A DNA stretch of 61,401 bases from Austwickia sp. TVS 96-490-7B (GTDB lineage Bacteria; Actinomycetota; Actinomycetes; Actinomycetales; Dermatophilaceae): NCBI RefSeq assembly GCF_019331795.1, contig NZ_JAHPZL010000008.1, positions 279,104 to 340,504 of the forward strand, read 5' to 3'. The position numbers and the translations under genes were made by a program. Of this stretch, positions 41,595 to 52,169 are shown one piece after another. Under the pieces are notes generated by a model. That model did not search any database. It worked only from the letters and a program-made list of their open reading frames with translations, and had not been told where the DNA came from. Each line of letters opens with the position of its first letter. The first letter of the stretch is position 1.

Positions 41595-44474
41595 TCAGTC
41601 CACGTCGGACTGTGGTGCTGGGCACGAACAGATCAGATTGCGGTCCCCGTGGGCCCCGTCGATGCGGCGCACCGGCGGCCAATACTTCGTAGCCGGGTCT
41701 TGGCCACCAGGGTAGACAGCGTCAGCACGCGCATAGTCGGCAGTCCACTCCTGGACCAGACAGGCCGCGGTGTGTGGGGCGCCCCGTAGCGCGGACCGGT
41801 CCGCAGTGATAGTGCCGGATTCGATCTCGGCGATCTCCGCGCGAATCGCGATCATCGCGTCGCAGAACCGGTCGAGTTCGATCTTGTCTTCACTCTCCGT
41901 GGGTTCGACCATCAACGTGCCCGCCACGGGGAAACTCATCGTCGGGGCGTGGAAACCGTAGTCGATGAGGCGTTTGGCGATATCGTCGACGGTCACGCCA
42001 GTGCGCTTGGTGATATCCCGCAGATCCAGGATGCATTCGTGGGCGACGACCCCGTCAGGTCCGCTGTAGAGCACCGGGAAGTGCGCCCGCAGCCGGGCGG
42101 CGACGTAATTGGCGTTGAGCACAGCAACCTGGGTGGCTCGGGTCAGACCGGCGTCTCCCATCAGGCGGATGTAGGCCCAGCTGATCGGCATGACCCCCAT
42201 TGATCCGAACGGTGCCGCCGCCGCTGGCCCTGGGCTGGTCCGTGGACCGGCGCTCGGGTCGATGGGGTGGTTGGGCAGGTACGGCGCGAGATGAGCACGC
42301 ACGCCGACCGGACCGACACCAGGGCCACCGCCGCCGTGCGGGATAGCAAAGGTCTTGTGCAGGTTGAGATGGCTGGCGTCTCCGCCAAAATGTCCAGGTT
42401 TGGCCAAGCCCACCAGGGCATTCATGTTGGCTCCGTCGACGTAAACCTGCCCGCCAGCGGCATGGACCAGATCACACAGTTCGCTCACCGTGTCCTCGTA
42501 AACGCCATGGGTGGAGGGGTAGGTGATCATGATCACGGCCAGCACATCCCGATGCTTGTCAACCTTGGCCCGCAGGTCCTCCAGATCGATGCTGCCGTCA
42601 TCTGCGGTCTTGACCACCACGACGCGGAAACCAGCCATGGCGGCGCTGGCCGCATTGGTGCCATGGGCGCTGGCCGGGATGAGGCAGATGTCGCGTTGTT
42701 CTTCACCGCGGTCACGGTGGTAGGCGCGGATCGCCATCAGCGCGGCGAGCTCACCGGATGCCCCGGAATTCGGTTGCAAGGTCACCTCGTCGTACCCGGT
42801 GATCGCAGTGAGCCAGGCCTGCAGGTCAGCGACGATCCGACGGCTGCCAGCGCTCTGGTCAGCAGGCACAAAGGGGTGCATCCCGGCGAACTCGGGCCAG
42901 GTAATCGCCTGCATTTCTGTGGCGGCGTTGAGTTTCATCGTGCATGAGCCCAACGGGATCATGCCGCGGTCCAGGGCGTAATCCTTATCAGCGAGACGCC
43001 GCAGGTAGCGCATCATCTGGGTCTCGGAATGGTACGTGTTGAACACGTCGGCGGTGAGGAAGTCACCGTCACGACACAGCTCCGTGGGCCATTCTGGTTC
43101 TTGCGGACGGCTTTCGGTGACCTCGCGGACGTCAAACGCGGCCAACACCGCGGTCACATCAGCGGGGGTGGTGGCCTCGTCGAAGCTCATCGCCACCGTG
43201 TCCGGGTCGACCTGCCACAGGTTGTAGCCGGCGCTGACCGCGGCGTTCATCACTTGAGTGGCGCGCCCAGGCACACGGACGACGACCCGATCAAAACGGC
43301 ACTCCCCGTGGACTGCCAATCCAGCAGCCCGGAAGGCTTGTACGGCGGCTTCGGCGTGTCCGTGCACGCGGGTGGCGATACGGCGCAACCCTGCCGGTCC
43401 GTGGTAGACGGCATACATCGACGCCATGACGGCGAGCAATACCTGCGCGGTGCAGATGTTGCTGGTCGCTTTCTCTCGCCGAATGTGCTGTTCCCGGGTC
43501 TGCAACGCCAGTCGGTACGCCGGGGCGCCATCAGCATCCACGCTGACCCCGACCAGCCGCCCCGGCATGGTGCGTGCCAACCGCTCCCGCACCGCGAGGT
43601 AACCGGCGTGCGGGCCGCCGAAGCCCATGGGGACACCGAATCGCTGCGTGGTGCCGACCGCGATATCAGCTCCCCACCTGCCAGGCTCCACCATCAAGGT
43701 GACGGCCAGCAGGTCCTGCGCGGCGGTGACCAATCCCCCCTGGGCGTGCACCGCATCGGCGAGGCTGCGCCAGTCGTGCAGGGTGCCATCCGTGCCAGGA
43801 CACTGCACGATCACGCCGAACACCGGGCGTCCAGCGGTCAACGCCATCAATGCGTCAGCACCGTCCACATCGGAGAGATCCGCGTCGATGACGTCGATAT
43901 GCAGCGGCAACGCCCGCGCTTTGACCACTGCTGCGGTCTGCGGGTACACCTGCCGGTCCAGCAGGAGGACCGCCTCCTTGGCAGCTTTGGTGGCGCGACG
44001 CATCAACGTCATCGCCTCACCAGCAGCTGTGGCCTCGTCCAACAACGACGAGTTGGCGATGTCCAGTCCGGTCAGATCAGCGATCATCGTCTGGTAGTTC
44101 AGCAGCGCTTCCAGCCGTCCCTGAGAGATTTCCGGCTGGTACGGCGTGTACGCGGTGTACCAGCCAGGGTTTTCCAAGATGTTGCGCTGAATGACCGACG
44201 GGGTGACGGTGTTGTAGTAGCCGAGACCAATGAGAGAGGTCATCGGCACGTTCTGCGCGGCGATACGGCGCAGCTCGTCCAGCACCGCCTGCTCAGAGTC
44301 GGCCGGGGTGATCGGCAATGGAAGCTGATCGCGTAACGCTTCCGGAAGCGTAGACGACACCAGGTCGTCGAGGTCCTTGCGCCCGATCACGGTGAGCATC
44401 TCGACGATGTCCTCGTAGCGGGGGCCGATATGACGCGCGGCGAACTCAGGCAACGCGGAAGGATGGGTCGTCAA
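41595..44474 (-). CDS. gcvP: Glycine dehydrogenase (decarboxylating), P-protein
   Basis: 959 residues, the normal fused-length P-protein, with a TTG start placed seven bases after AGGAG. N-terminal half: [64 protein letters not shown]-terminal half: [23 protein letters not shown], and the PLP lysine Lys707 in HLNLHKTF followed by a glycine-rich loop. It decarboxylates glycine and passes the aminomethyl group to the lipoylated GcvH encoded 2.3 kb upstream. A glycine riboswitch precedes it. No gcvT is in the window. Confidence 0.97.
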   Translation of the reverse strand: MTTHPSALPEFAARHIGPRYEDIVEMLTVIGRKDLDDLVSSTLPEALRDQLPLPITPADSEQAVLDELRRIAAQNVPMTSLIGLGYYNTVTPSVIQRNILENPGWYTAYTPYQPEISQGRLEALLNYQTMIADLTGLDIANSSLLDEATAAGEAMTLMRRATKAAKEAVLLLDRQVYPQTAAVVKARALPLHIDVIDADLSDVDGADALMALTAGRPVFGVIVQCPGTDGTLHDWRSLADAVHAQGGLVTAAQDLLAVTLMVEPGRWGADIAVGTTQRFGVPMGFGGPHAGYLAVRERLARTMPGRLVGVSVDADGAPAYRLALQTREQHIRREKATSNICTAQVLLAVMASMYAVYHGPAGLRRIATRVHGHAEAAVQAFRAAGLAVHGECRFDRVVVRVPGRATQVMNAAVSAGYNLWQVDPDTVAMSFDEATTPADVTAVLAAFDVREVTESRPQEPEWPTELCRDGDFLTADVFNTYHSETQMMRYLRRLADKDYALDRGMIPLGSCTMKLNAATEMQAITWPEFAGMHPFVPADQSAGSRRIVADLQAWLTAITGYDEVTLQPNSGASGELAALMAIRAYHRDRGEEQRDICLIPASAHGTNAASAAMAGFRVVVVKTADDGSIDLEDLRAKVDKHRDVLAVIMITYPSTHGVYEDTVSELCDLVHAAGGQVYVDGANMNALVGLAKPGHFGGDASHLNLHKTFAIPHGGGGPGVGPVGVRAHLAPYLPNHPIDPSAGPRTSPGPAAAAPFGSMGVMPISWAYIRLMGDAGLTRATQVAVLNANYVAARLRAHFPVLYSGPDGVVAHECILDLRDITKRTGVTVDDIAKRLIDYGFHAPTMSFPVAGTLMVEPTESEDKIELDRFCDAMIAIRAEIAEIESGTITADRSALRGAPHTAACLVQEWTADYARADAVYPGGQDPATKYWPPVRRIDGAHGDRNLICSCPAPQSDVD

Positions 44475-44559
44475 CGGGGTGCTCCTGTCGTCCGGCGCGC
44501 GGGCGCGTCGTCGCGTCCTCCCCGCTTGTCACCTCACGGCTTCAAGGTGCCTGTCCGAA

Positions 44560-44650
44560 TGGTCCTGGTGCCTGAGAGGTTCCGGGGATGCTTGCCCCTT
44601 CGGCGCCTCGGGCACAACGGAATTGTGCCGAGGTCTCTCCCATTCAGCGT
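44560..44650 (-). ncRNA. Glycine riboswitch upstream of gcvP
   Basis: On the minus strand the leader contains the conserved aptamer blocks in order: GGGAGAGACC (about 44641-44632), CGCCGAAGGGGCAA (44605-44592), CCCCGGAA, and CTCTCAGGC (44578-44570). This is the standard gcvT-type aptamer that turns on glycine-cleavage genes when glycine is abundant. Only one aptamer is evident, about 85 nt before the TTG start, so it is a single-aptamer form, probably with a ghost second helix. Confidence 0.92.
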
Positions 44651-44696
44651 GGCGGCGCCGACAGGTTAACACCGCGGCGCCTCTACGCGCGGCTGG

Positions 44697-45281
44697 TCAG
44701 CCGACCTTGCGAGCGCGCCGTCGCGCAGCCAATTGGTCGCCTTCGTGGCTGATCGTGGTGATTCCGTCTTCACCGAGGCGCTCGGTGGGCAAATGTGCTA
44801 GTTCACCTTCGACCTCACGCCACACCCGACCCACCGCAATCCCGAAGACCCCTTGTCCACCCTGCACCAGGTCAATGACCTCGTCAGTGGACGTGCACTC
44901 ATAGACCGAGGCCCCGTCGCTCATCAACGTGATCTGAGCTAGGTCATCCACCCCGCGTTCGCGCAGATGCTCCACTGCCACCCGGATCTGCTGCAGCGAC
45001 ACACCGGTGTCCAAGAGGCGTTTGACCACCTTCAGGACGAGCACGTCACGGAAGCTGTACAGCCGGGCTGAGCCAGAACCTGCGGCCTCCCGGATTGATG
45101 GTTCTACCAGGCCGGTTCTGGCCCAATAGTCCAGCTGCCGGTAGGTGATGCCGGCAGCCCGCTGGGCTGTCGGTCCGCGGTACCCCGCAGTGGCATCCCA
45201 TACGGGAAGGTCACCGTCGAAGAGCACACCTTGGGCGGCTGTGGCAGGATGCCCCGCCTTTGCCTCGTTCGTAGGGCCCAC
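44697..45281 (-). CDS. MerR family regulator (FtsR-like)
   Basis: 194 residues. The MerR DNA-binding domain reads AAGITYRQLDYWARTGLVEPSIREAAGSGSARLYSFRDVLVLKVVKRLLDTGVSLQQIR and is followed by a helical region ending in VYECTSTDEVIDLVQGGQGVFGIAVG. This wording and the position beside DUF151, the FHA gene, gcvH and gcvP match the Mycobacterium Rv1830/Corynebacterium FtsR group, which activates ftsZ. The second MerR paralogue (Rv1828-type), usually between the FHA gene and DUF151, is absent here. Confidence 0.9.
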   Translation of the reverse strand: MGPTNEAKAGHPATAAQGVLFDGDLPVWDATAGYRGPTAQRAAGITYRQLDYWARTGLVEPSIREAAGSGSARLYSFRDVLVLKVVKRLLDTGVSLQQIRVAVEHLRERGVDDLAQITLMSDGASVYECTSTDEVIDLVQGGQGVFGIAVGRVWREVEGELAHLPTERLGEDGITTISHEGDQLAARRRARKVG

Positions 45282-45547
45282 GGCCCCTCCTTACACACCC
45301 GACTGCTGTCCGGCACCACGCCGGCAGTTCCGCAGATCGCTCGCGGACCGTGCGATCCGCCTCGTGTGGCTCCCTGGCGGCGTACTCGACACAAGGACCC
45401 CGGGCGGCTCGCTCGCGGAGAAACACGACTACGTGATTCACCTGTGACGGTACGAGGGCTGCGCACCAGCGTCAATGACCCGCTCTGCGACACGCCGTGG
45501 ACAGTTGTCTCACTTCGTGCTGGGAAACGGCCTGGGACCCCCGATGA

Positions 45548-46057
45548 CTAGCCGCGATGCTCACCGGGAAGGTCGGGACCTGATGGGCCACCGGGTTGGT
45601 CGAAGTCTTCAGCCGATACCTGGTCAAGGAAAGCCCGGAACCGTTCAACTTCATCGTCTTCGTCATCGGCCACAGTGATCCCGGCCTCGTCGATCAAGGC
45701 GTCTCCGGCGCGAATAGGCGCTCCGGTACGCAAAGCCAACGCAATGGCATCCGACGTCCGAGAGCTCACCTGCACCCCATTTGCAAAGACCAGCGCGGAG
45801 TGGAAGACCCGGTCTCGCAACTCCACAATCCGCACCTCAGTGAGGGTATGCCCGAGCGCGGCGATCACATCCACCAGCAGATCGTGGGTCAGCGGGCGTG
45901 GGGGGACGACGCCTTGCTGCGCGTAGGCGATCGCCGCAGCCTCAGCAGCGCCGATCCAGATCGGCAGGTAGCGGTCGCCATCCCGTTCCCGGAGCAGCAC
46001 AATCGGCTGATTCGTGGGCATTTCCACGCGGACGCCGAGCACATCGAGATCCTTCAC
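45548..46057 (-). CDS. Bifunctional nuclease / DUF151 family protein
   Basis: 169 residues from a GTG at 46057 (VKDLDVLGVRVEMPTNQPIVLL), where the family normally begins; in-frame GTGs lie slightly upstream and an ATG at 46141. Conserved segments are LPIWIGAAEAAAIAYAQQGV, PPRPLTHDLLVDVIAALG and SSRTSDAIALALR. Plant members have RNase/DNase activity; the bacterial role is unclear. The acidic C-terminus (DDEDDEVERFRAFLDQVSAEDF) is common in actinobacterial members. It lies in the conserved block gcvH-FHA-DUF151-MerR-gcvP. Confidence 0.92.
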   Translation of the reverse strand: MKDLDVLGVRVEMPTNQPIVLLRERDGDRYLPIWIGAAEAAAIAYAQQGVVPPRPLTHDLLVDVIAALGHTLTEVRIVELRDRVFHSALVFANGVQVSSRTSDAIALALRTGAPIRAGDALIDEAGITVADDEDDEVERFRAFLDQVSAEDFDQPGGPSGPDLPGEHRG

Positions 46058-46178
46058 GGGCACCACGATACGTGTCGCCCTGCCCCTGCGCCCGGTCGGG
46101 CTGCGCACCGAACACCGATCCTGGCGAAGGCAACTCCCCACGGGTCATCCCGTAGACAGATGCCTTCGCGGTGGCCGC

Positions 46179-46661
46179 TCAGAGACCAGAGGGATCGATG
46201 GAGCCGGTGGCCCCGCCACGGCGCCCAGCCGTGTAGAAGATCAGCCGGAACTTCCCGATCTGCACCTCATCACCCGTCCGTAGCGCGATCCGTTCGATCC
46301 GTTCCCGGTTGACGTAGGTGCCATTCAATGACCCCACATCTCGCACGGTGAACGTGTCACCCTCCTGCTCGAAGATCGCGTGTTTCCGGGAAACAGTGAC
46401 GTCGTCGAGGAAGATGTCGCTGTCCGGGTGTCGACCCACCGTGGTCAACGGCGCGTCCAGCAGGAAGCGCGCACCGGCGTTGGGGCCCCTCAGCACCAAG
46501 AGCAACGCCGTGCTCGGACGCAACGCCTCAATGGTGGCGTGGTCCTCGTTGGACAAACCTCGGTCCATCCCCGAATGCGCCTCGATGTCACCCAGACTCG
46601 TGAAACGCATGGTCATCGGGTCTTGTCGGCGAATCTGGTTCTCGAGGGGACTGTCAGTCAC
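46179..46661 (-). CDS. garA: FHA-domain protein of the GarA/OdhI type
   Basis: 160 residues. The FHA domain covers about 50-145: STALLLVLRGPNAGARFLLDAPLTTVGRHPDSDIFLDDVTVSRKHAIFEQEGDTF, then VGSLNGTYVNRERIE and GDEVQIGKFRLIF, nearly identical to mycobacterial GarA in the core. GarA/OdhI inhibits 2-oxoglutarate dehydrogenase and regulates glutamate metabolism when unphosphorylated. The N-terminal tail lacks the canonical ETTS phosphorylation motif; it has TMRFTSLGD instead, so control by a PknB/PknG-like kinase may differ. Confidence 0.92.
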   Translation of the reverse strand: MTDSPLENQIRRQDPMTMRFTSLGDIEAHSGMDRGLSNEDHATIEALRPSTALLLVLRGPNAGARFLLDAPLTTVGRHPDSDIFLDDVTVSRKHAIFEQEGDTFTVRDVGSLNGTYVNRERIERIALRTGDEVQIGKFRLIFYTAGRRGGATGSIDPSGL

Positions 46662-46790
46662 CGTCGGTCACCTTCCTTAACAGCGTGAGACGGGGAGGGG
46701 CGGAGGTCAGGCTACCTGATACCCGACGAAAACCCGTCCGGTGCGGCCCAGCCCGCCATCAGGTGGGACCGCACCGGGTCAGCGGGATCG

Positions 46791-47180
46791 TCAGGACAAC
46801 TGCCCGATGTAGGTGTCCACGTCCATCAAGGCATCCAACTGCTCCGGATCCGACACGGTCATCTCATACATCCAGCCGTCGCCGTACGGGTCAGAGTTGA
46901 CCAATTCCGGTGTCGCGTCCAGCGCGTCGTTGATGGCGGTCACCTCGCCCTTCAACGGGCTGTACAGGTCGCTGACCGACTTCGTGGACTCGATCTCGCC
47001 ACACGAGTCGCCAGACTCGACGGTGTCACCCACCGTTGGGAGGCTCACATAGACCACGTCGCCCAGGGCCTCCTGGGCAAAGCTCGTGATCCCCACGCGG
47101 ACGGTCTCGCCGTTGCCGATGCGAACCCACTCGTGTTCTGCGGTGTACCGCAGGTCCTGGGGGTACTCCAGCTCGCTCAT
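46791..47180 (-). CDS. gcvH: Glycine cleavage system H protein
   Basis: 129 residues from the ATG at 47180 with an AAGGAG site (MSELEYPQDLRYTAEHEWV); an in-frame start at 47225 is less likely. The lipoyl-domain features are EHEWVRI, GITSFAQEALGDVVYVSLP and the lipoylation site ESTKSVSD with Lys67. The C-terminal GDGWMYEMTVSD is standard. It shuttles the aminomethyl group between P-, T- and L-proteins. It is the start of the conserved gcvH-FHA-DUF151-MerR block. Confidence 0.96.
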   Translation of the reverse strand: MSELEYPQDLRYTAEHEWVRIGNGETVRVGITSFAQEALGDVVYVSLPTVGDTVESGDSCGEIESTKSVSDLYSPLKGEVTAINDALDATPELVNSDPYGDGWMYEMTVSDPEQLDALMDVDTYIGQLS

Positions 47181-47383
47181 GACGCTCCTTCGACGTTGGC
47201 GGGTGCCCCGCCCCTGAAAACTCATGCCCGGTCCCGAGGGTGGGCAACCGACCCCGCCATGACGGTGACGACGACCGGTCCGGGACCGAGCCTAGGTGCG
47301 GCCCAGGTGACGTGCAACGAATTCAGCCAAGACAGACCCATGATCCGATAGCTCCGGGACAAGAGTCCCCCTCCGTGGGGGCT

Positions 47384-47983
47384 TCACTCCGCTGTCAGAT
47401 CGGGCTCAGCCACCATCCGACGAGCCTGAACGACGTACATCACCAGGGCCAGCCAGTAGAGCAAGAGACCCCAGATCGCGAACGCCCACGCCACTGGCAG
47501 GACCCACCAGGACCATCCCGGGCGCCATTGCGCCAGGAGGAGCAACGGAAAGGCATAGAGCAAGTTGAATGTCGCAGCCTTGCCCACGAAGTGCACCGGT
47601 AGGCCACGGAAACCCGCTCGACGCACCCAACGGACCACCCCCGCCCCCAACAGGTCCCGGGAGAGCAGCGCCACAGCGAACCACCACGGCAGCACCCCAC
47701 GCACGAGCAACCCAATCAGCGTGGAAAGGATATAAAGCCGATCAGCGACCGGGTCCAAGACCTGACCCAATCGGGTGACGGTGTGAGTACGTCGGGCGAC
47801 CTGCCCGTCCAAATAGTCGGTGACCCCAGACAGTGCCAACACCAGCAGAGCTGCCCCATCCTCGCCAAGCACGATCAACCACAAGAAGACAGGGACCCCC
47901 ACCAGTCGCAGCATGGACAGCACATTCGCGACCGTCCAGATACGGTCCTCCCCCGCTCTTGACCCGTCGGATTCCAGCTCCAC
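47384..47983 (-). CDS. CDP-alcohol phosphatidyltransferase (PgsA-like)
   Basis: 199 residues, GTG start. The catalytic signature is complete and correctly spaced: D56-x2-D59-G60-x2-A63-R64-x8-G73-x3-D77-x3-D81 (TDYLDGQVARRTHTVTRLG then DPVAD). Several hydrophobic helices follow. It transfers a phosphatidyl group from CDP-diacylglycerol to an alcohol such as glycerol-3-phosphate or inositol phosphate at the membrane. In mycobacteria a homologue (pgsA2 type) sits near gcvH. Substrate not decided. Confidence 0.9.
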   Translation of the reverse strand: MELESDGSRAGEDRIWTVANVLSMLRLVGVPVFLWLIVLGEDGAALLVLALSGVTDYLDGQVARRTHTVTRLGQVLDPVADRLYILSTLIGLLVRGVLPWWFAVALLSRDLLGAGVVRWVRRAGFRGLPVHFVGKAATFNLLYAFPLLLLAQWRPGWSWWVLPVAWAFAIWGLLLYWLALVMYVVQARRMVAEPDLTAE

Positions 47984-49134
47984 CTAGGGAGCCTAACCGC
48001 CGGATTGGCTGGTACGGCGTCATCTCCGCCGGTGTGGCATGCGCCCTCCTGCCTGAAGAGGCTAGTTTTTCGTTGAGCGTGGCCACGATCCTCTGGCACC
48101 AACCGGCTGCCTCGTGGATCGCGGGTGCCAGCTTCGACGCGATCGTTGTGTGGTCGAGGTTTTCTTCGGCTCGGTCCAGGAGCAACGGAGAAGTTCGACG
48201 ATCGACCACAAGGTAGAAGAGCGAGAGCGCAAGACCACGCTGACGGCGCGGAGGCTGATCCCGGTGCGCGTTCGATGAAGCCGCACGTCACCCTTGTTGC
48301 CATCGCAGCACTCCCTCTGCCCGGATGTCCAGGGGTGCTTTCTACGCGCCATTAGACCTACGCGAGTAGATGGTTCATGGTCCACACCCCACTGAGATAC
48401 CTTCAACGATTGCGTGGGGAGATACCTCACTGTCATGCACTACGCATGTATGACGCACGTCGGAGGTTGTGCGCAGCTACGTGCACGGAGCTGGCCTCAC
48501 CCTTGCCGCAGGCTCAGGAGCATCCACCGCCTAGACCGTCGACTTTCATCCCGATCCCAGCCGCACCATGATTCGCAGGTCATACGAGTCGAATGGAATT
48601 AAAGAAGAGGTCGAGGTCGCCCCAGATCAGGAAGCCTGCCACAGCTCCACCTTGTCCCCCAGCCACCTATCTCTCCCATGGGGTGTGCGCTGTTGGCGCA
48701 CGGCAGCTTTCGAATCAACTGCAATATATCCAATATCACCTGGTTGCGATGAGGTAGACATCAACATCCCTAAACTTGACGAGGAAGAATTTGCGGTAAA
48801 GGCATGCAACTCTGCCACGCCCTTCAGGTAGGGAGTCATAGAACTTCACCAGGAAGAGGAGCAAGGGACTGCGTGGCCCCCTTACCCCTCGCACTCTGGC
48901 AGGCATCCACTCACGCCAAGGGACCCCAATGGAGGCGAAGTTACATGGGCATGCCCAACGGATGCGACGTGGTGCTACGAACTTTTTCGGCCTTGGCTAT
49001 TCGCACAATTAGGCGTTTAAATTCTCCTCGTGTCGTGGTGAATCACGACAGCGGCCCTCAGCTGACGTATCGGGGTACGCGACAGTTCTCGCCCTCAGCG
49101 CGCCACATCGCGACTCAGCTCCTTCGACGCACGG
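47984..49134. other. Long low-information stretch, no supported gene
   Basis: About 1.15 kb. Reading frames occur on both strands but none has a ribosome site, family motif or consistent codon use. A minus-strand frame at about 48060-48240 (LFYLVVDRRTSPLLLDRAEENLDHTTI) looks somewhat protein-like but is not recognised and has a stop just upstream. GC drops noticeably between 48560 and 49060. I take the region as decayed accessory DNA between the conserved gcvH block and the degenerate permease. Confidence 0.5.
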
Positions 49135-50270
49135 TTGACCGAGGCAGGCGAGGTCGCCGTGCCCCGGCTGGACGACCGCCAGACCGCAGGGGTGGTAGCT
49201 GCCCTCGCGCTCTACACGGTCGTCTCCAGTCCCGGGTTCTCGCCTGACGAGGCCGGGGCATGGAACCCGCTACTCGCCGGGATGTCCCTGGGGATCCCCC
49301 TGGTCTCCCCGCTGCTGCTGGCGGTCCTGGCCTCACGGCAGACCGACATCGAGCATCAGAGCAACGGCTGGCTGCTGCAGTCAACCTCGGGTCTCACCCC
49401 CGGCGCGGTGTGCCGGGCTAAGCTCATCGCGCTCGGCAGCATCGTGACGGCGGTGACGCTCAGCACCGGGATCATCGTGCTGGGCGCGGGCAGGCTCCTG
49501 GCAGGCATTCGCGTGTCTGTCCCTCTCAGTCACTGGAGTGGCTTCATCCTCTGCGTGCTCGTAGTCAACCTCGCCGTCCTCGCCCTGCACGTCCTGCTCT
49601 CGGCGAAAGTCGAGAATCAGCTCGTGGCCCTCGGGGTCGGCGCCCTGGGCTGTGTGGCAGCGGTGTTCTCTCAGGGGCTGCCCGCCACGCTGAACCATGT
49701 GACGCCATGGGGGTACTACGCCCTGGCAAGAGCCGCCGACTACGAAGGCGACCAGTTCGTCGCGCTCCTGCCGATCGTCCTGGTACTTGCCGGCGCAGCG
49801 ACCCAGCTTGCACGCGGCACACATCCCAAGAACGGCTGGGACACCGTGTGGCTGCAGTCCGTGGGCTTCTACGGCCTATTCCCACTCGCTATCGGTATCG
49901 CCATCCTCGGCTCCCTCGTCTGGCGCACAGAACACCGTGGCAGTAACTGGAACGCCCTCATGAGCGGACCCACACGGTCACTGAGCATCGTGCTCGCCAA
50001 AGCCGGAGTCGTAGCCGGTCTCACCGCGATCATGCAGATCGTGCTCGTGCTCGCGGTGATCACGGTCGGCAAGCTCGCCTTCGGATTGCCCTGCGGCCTC
50101 GCTACCCGGACAACACTGCTGGGCACCGGCTCCTTCACCGACAGCGGTGCGATCACGCCGGAGGACATTGGCAGGATCATCGTGGCCTCAGCAGTCCTGA
50201 CCGCGCTGCTGATCGCGCTGAACCACGCTCGTCCTCAACCGACGGGACACCCGCATCTGACCCCCTCCAG
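49135..50270 (+). pseudogene. Degenerate fused ABC-2 permease (lantibiotic-immunity type)
   Basis: The open frame from a TTG near 49135 encodes two permease-like parts in tandem. The first (about residues 20-240) has the SRQTDIEHQSNGWLLQ-type segment and several helices. The second starts about residue 240 (WLQSVGFYGLFPLAI, then LVWRTEHRGSNWNALM) and ends after about 130 residues. Both halves resemble the paired permeases of lantibiotic self-protection transporters. The frame has no stop before 51000: it runs through a terminator palindrome and across tRNA-Pro on the other strand, so the 3' end has been lost. No ATP-binding partner is present. Confidence 0.7.
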
Positions 50271-50312
50271 GAAGGAAAATGCCAGGTCCACCTCGCTGCC
50301 ACTTAGAAAGCA

Positions 50313-50346
50313 GAAAACCGGGGTCCGATATCGGACCCCGGTTTTC
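50313..50346 (-). terminator. 34-bp perfect palindrome, terminator of tRNA-Pro
   Basis: GAAAACCGGGGTCCGAT is followed immediately by its exact complement, ending GGTTTTC. It works as an A/T-flanked terminator in both directions and lies 22 bp 3' of tRNA-Pro. Confidence 0.88.
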
Positions 50347-50367
50347 ATGCACCTTGCGGTGCCACCG

Positions 50368-50441
<74 letters not shown>

Positions 50442-50550
50442 GTGGGCTCATGTGAGCGAGGTAGAGATTACCTCACCAGCAGCCGATCCATCGAATCGGT
50501 CCCACGAGCCACCCGGCGTACCCGCAGTGAACAGCGCGGAAGCCCTGCGT

Positions 50551-52017
50551 TCATCGACGGCGACGCTTCTCCCGGACTCGCACCGAAATCTCGATCGGGC
50601 TGCCCTCGAAGCTAAATTCTTCCCGCAAACGCCGCTCCAGGAACCGCCGGTAGCCAGCCTCGACGAAACCAGACGCGAAGATCACAAACCGCGGCGGGCG
50701 CGTCGACGCCTGCGTGGCAAACAAAATGCGTGGCTGCTTGCCCCCGCGCACCGGATGCGGATGAGCGGCAACCACCTCACCGAGGAACGCATTCAACCGG
50801 CCTGTGGGGATGCGGGTATCCCAGGACTCCAAAGCGGTCTCCAAGGCGGGGACCAACTTGTCGGTATGCCGACCTGTGCGCGCAGAGATGTTGACCCGGG
50901 GCGCCCAGGGCACCTGGATAAACTCCCGCTCGATCTCCCGCTCCAAGTAGTAGCGGCGTTCCTCATCGAGGGTGTCCCACTTGTTGTAGCCGATGACTAA
51001 GGCTCGACCGGCGTCGATGACCTGCTGGACCACCCGCACATCCTGCTCGGCGATGGGCAGTCCTGCGTCGATCAGGACGACGGCGACCTCCGCCTTCTCC
51101 AAAGCCGCCTGGGTCCGCAACGAGGCGTAAAAGTCAGCCCCTCGCGTCTGGTGCACCCGACGCCGGATCCCCGCTGTGTCCACCAAGCGCCATGTCTTCC
51201 CGCCAATCTCCACGTCCTCATCGACCGGGTCCCGCGTCGTCCCGGCCAGGTCGTCTACGACGACCCGCTCAGACCCAGCGAGCTTGTTGAGCAGGCTGGA
51301 TTTACCCACGTTCGGCCGACCCACCAGAGCGACTCGCCGGGGGCCACCTCGCTGGTAGAGCCCGCTGATCGCTGACCGCTCCGGAAGCACCGCCAGGACA
51401 GCGTCTAAGGCGTCCCCAGTGCCCCGACCATGCAGCGCAGACACCGGGAAGGGCTCACCCAATCCCAGGCTCCACAGCATCGCTGCGTCGGCTTCGCCGC
51501 GTTGGTCATCGACCTTGTTAGCGACCAGCACCACCGGTTTGCCTGCGCGGCGCAACAACCGCACCACAGCCTCGTCGGTGTCTGTGGCGCCCACAGTGGC
51601 ATCGACCACGAAAATGACGGCGTCTGCGAGCTCGACAGCAATCTCCGCCTGCTCGGCGACCCGCAGGTGGATCCCGGAGGCATCGACCTCCCATCCGCCC
51701 GTGTCGACCAGAGTGAACCGGCGCCCCGTCCACTCCGCGTCATAGGCCACCCGGTCTCGGGTGACCCCTGGCACATCTTCTACCACGGCCTCACGTCGAC
51801 CGATGATCCGGTTGACCAGCGTGGACTTACCCACGTTGGGTCGTCCGATGATCGCCACCACCGGACGATCCTGCATCAGGTCGTCATCATCCGAAGCAGC
51901 ATCCGCCCCGGAGATCAGGTCACGATCCTCGTCCTCGAGTTCGAACTCTTCCAACCCCGCCAACAGCGCGGCTGCCACGCTGGCGTCGTCGGGAACTGCG
52001 GGGGTATCGCTGGTCAC
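50551..52017 (-). CDS. der: Ribosome-associated GTPase Der (EngA)
   Basis: 488 residues from a GTG at 52017 with GAGGA upstream; GTG 52068 or ATG 52029 are alternatives. It has two tandem G domains, the hallmark of Der: first G1 [11 protein letters not shown]3 DTGG, G4 NKVD; second G1 [11 protein letters not shown]3 DTAGI, G4 NKWD; then a KH-like C-terminal domain ([11 protein letters not shown]). An acidic N-terminal extension ([13 protein letters not shown]) is usual in actinobacteria. It acts in 50S subunit assembly. It lies downstream of cmk, the classic cmk-der pair. Confidence 0.96.
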   Translation of the reverse strand: MTSDTPAVPDDASVAAALLAGLEEFELEDEDRDLISGADAASDDDDLMQDRPVVAIIGRPNVGKSTLVNRIIGRREAVVEDVPGVTRDRVAYDAEWTGRRFTLVDTGGWEVDASGIHLRVAEQAEIAVELADAVIFVVDATVGATDTDEAVVRLLRRAGKPVVLVANKVDDQRGEADAAMLWSLGLGEPFPVSALHGRGTGDALDAVLAVLPERSAISGLYQRGGPRRVALVGRPNVGKSSLLNKLAGSERVVVDDLAGTTRDPVDEDVEIGGKTWRLVDTAGIRRRVHQTRGADFYASLRTQAALEKAEVAVVLIDAGLPIAEQDVRVVQQVIDAGRALVIGYNKWDTLDEERRYYLEREIEREFIQVPWAPRVNISARTGRHTDKLVPALETALESWDTRIPTGRLNAFLGEVVAAHPHPVRGGKQPRILFATQASTRPPRFVIFASGFVEAGYRRFLERRLREEFSFEGSPIEISVRVREKRRRR

Positions 52018-52169
52018 GTCCGTCCTCATTCGTCGATGCGAGAGCCTCGGTACGACGTCTACGCGCACCGGGCATCTTCCATTGTCGCGGACAGCGCACG
52101 GAATAGCCGCATCGACGCCACCACACCTGCACAGCTACCCCGAGAGGAGCACGCACCAGGACCAGACGG

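Noticed and set aside
43029-44336. 435-codon plus-strand frame opposite gcvP
   Set aside because: Composition is Arg/His/Gly-rich and no motif is visible; gcvP on the minus strand is complete with catalytic residues.
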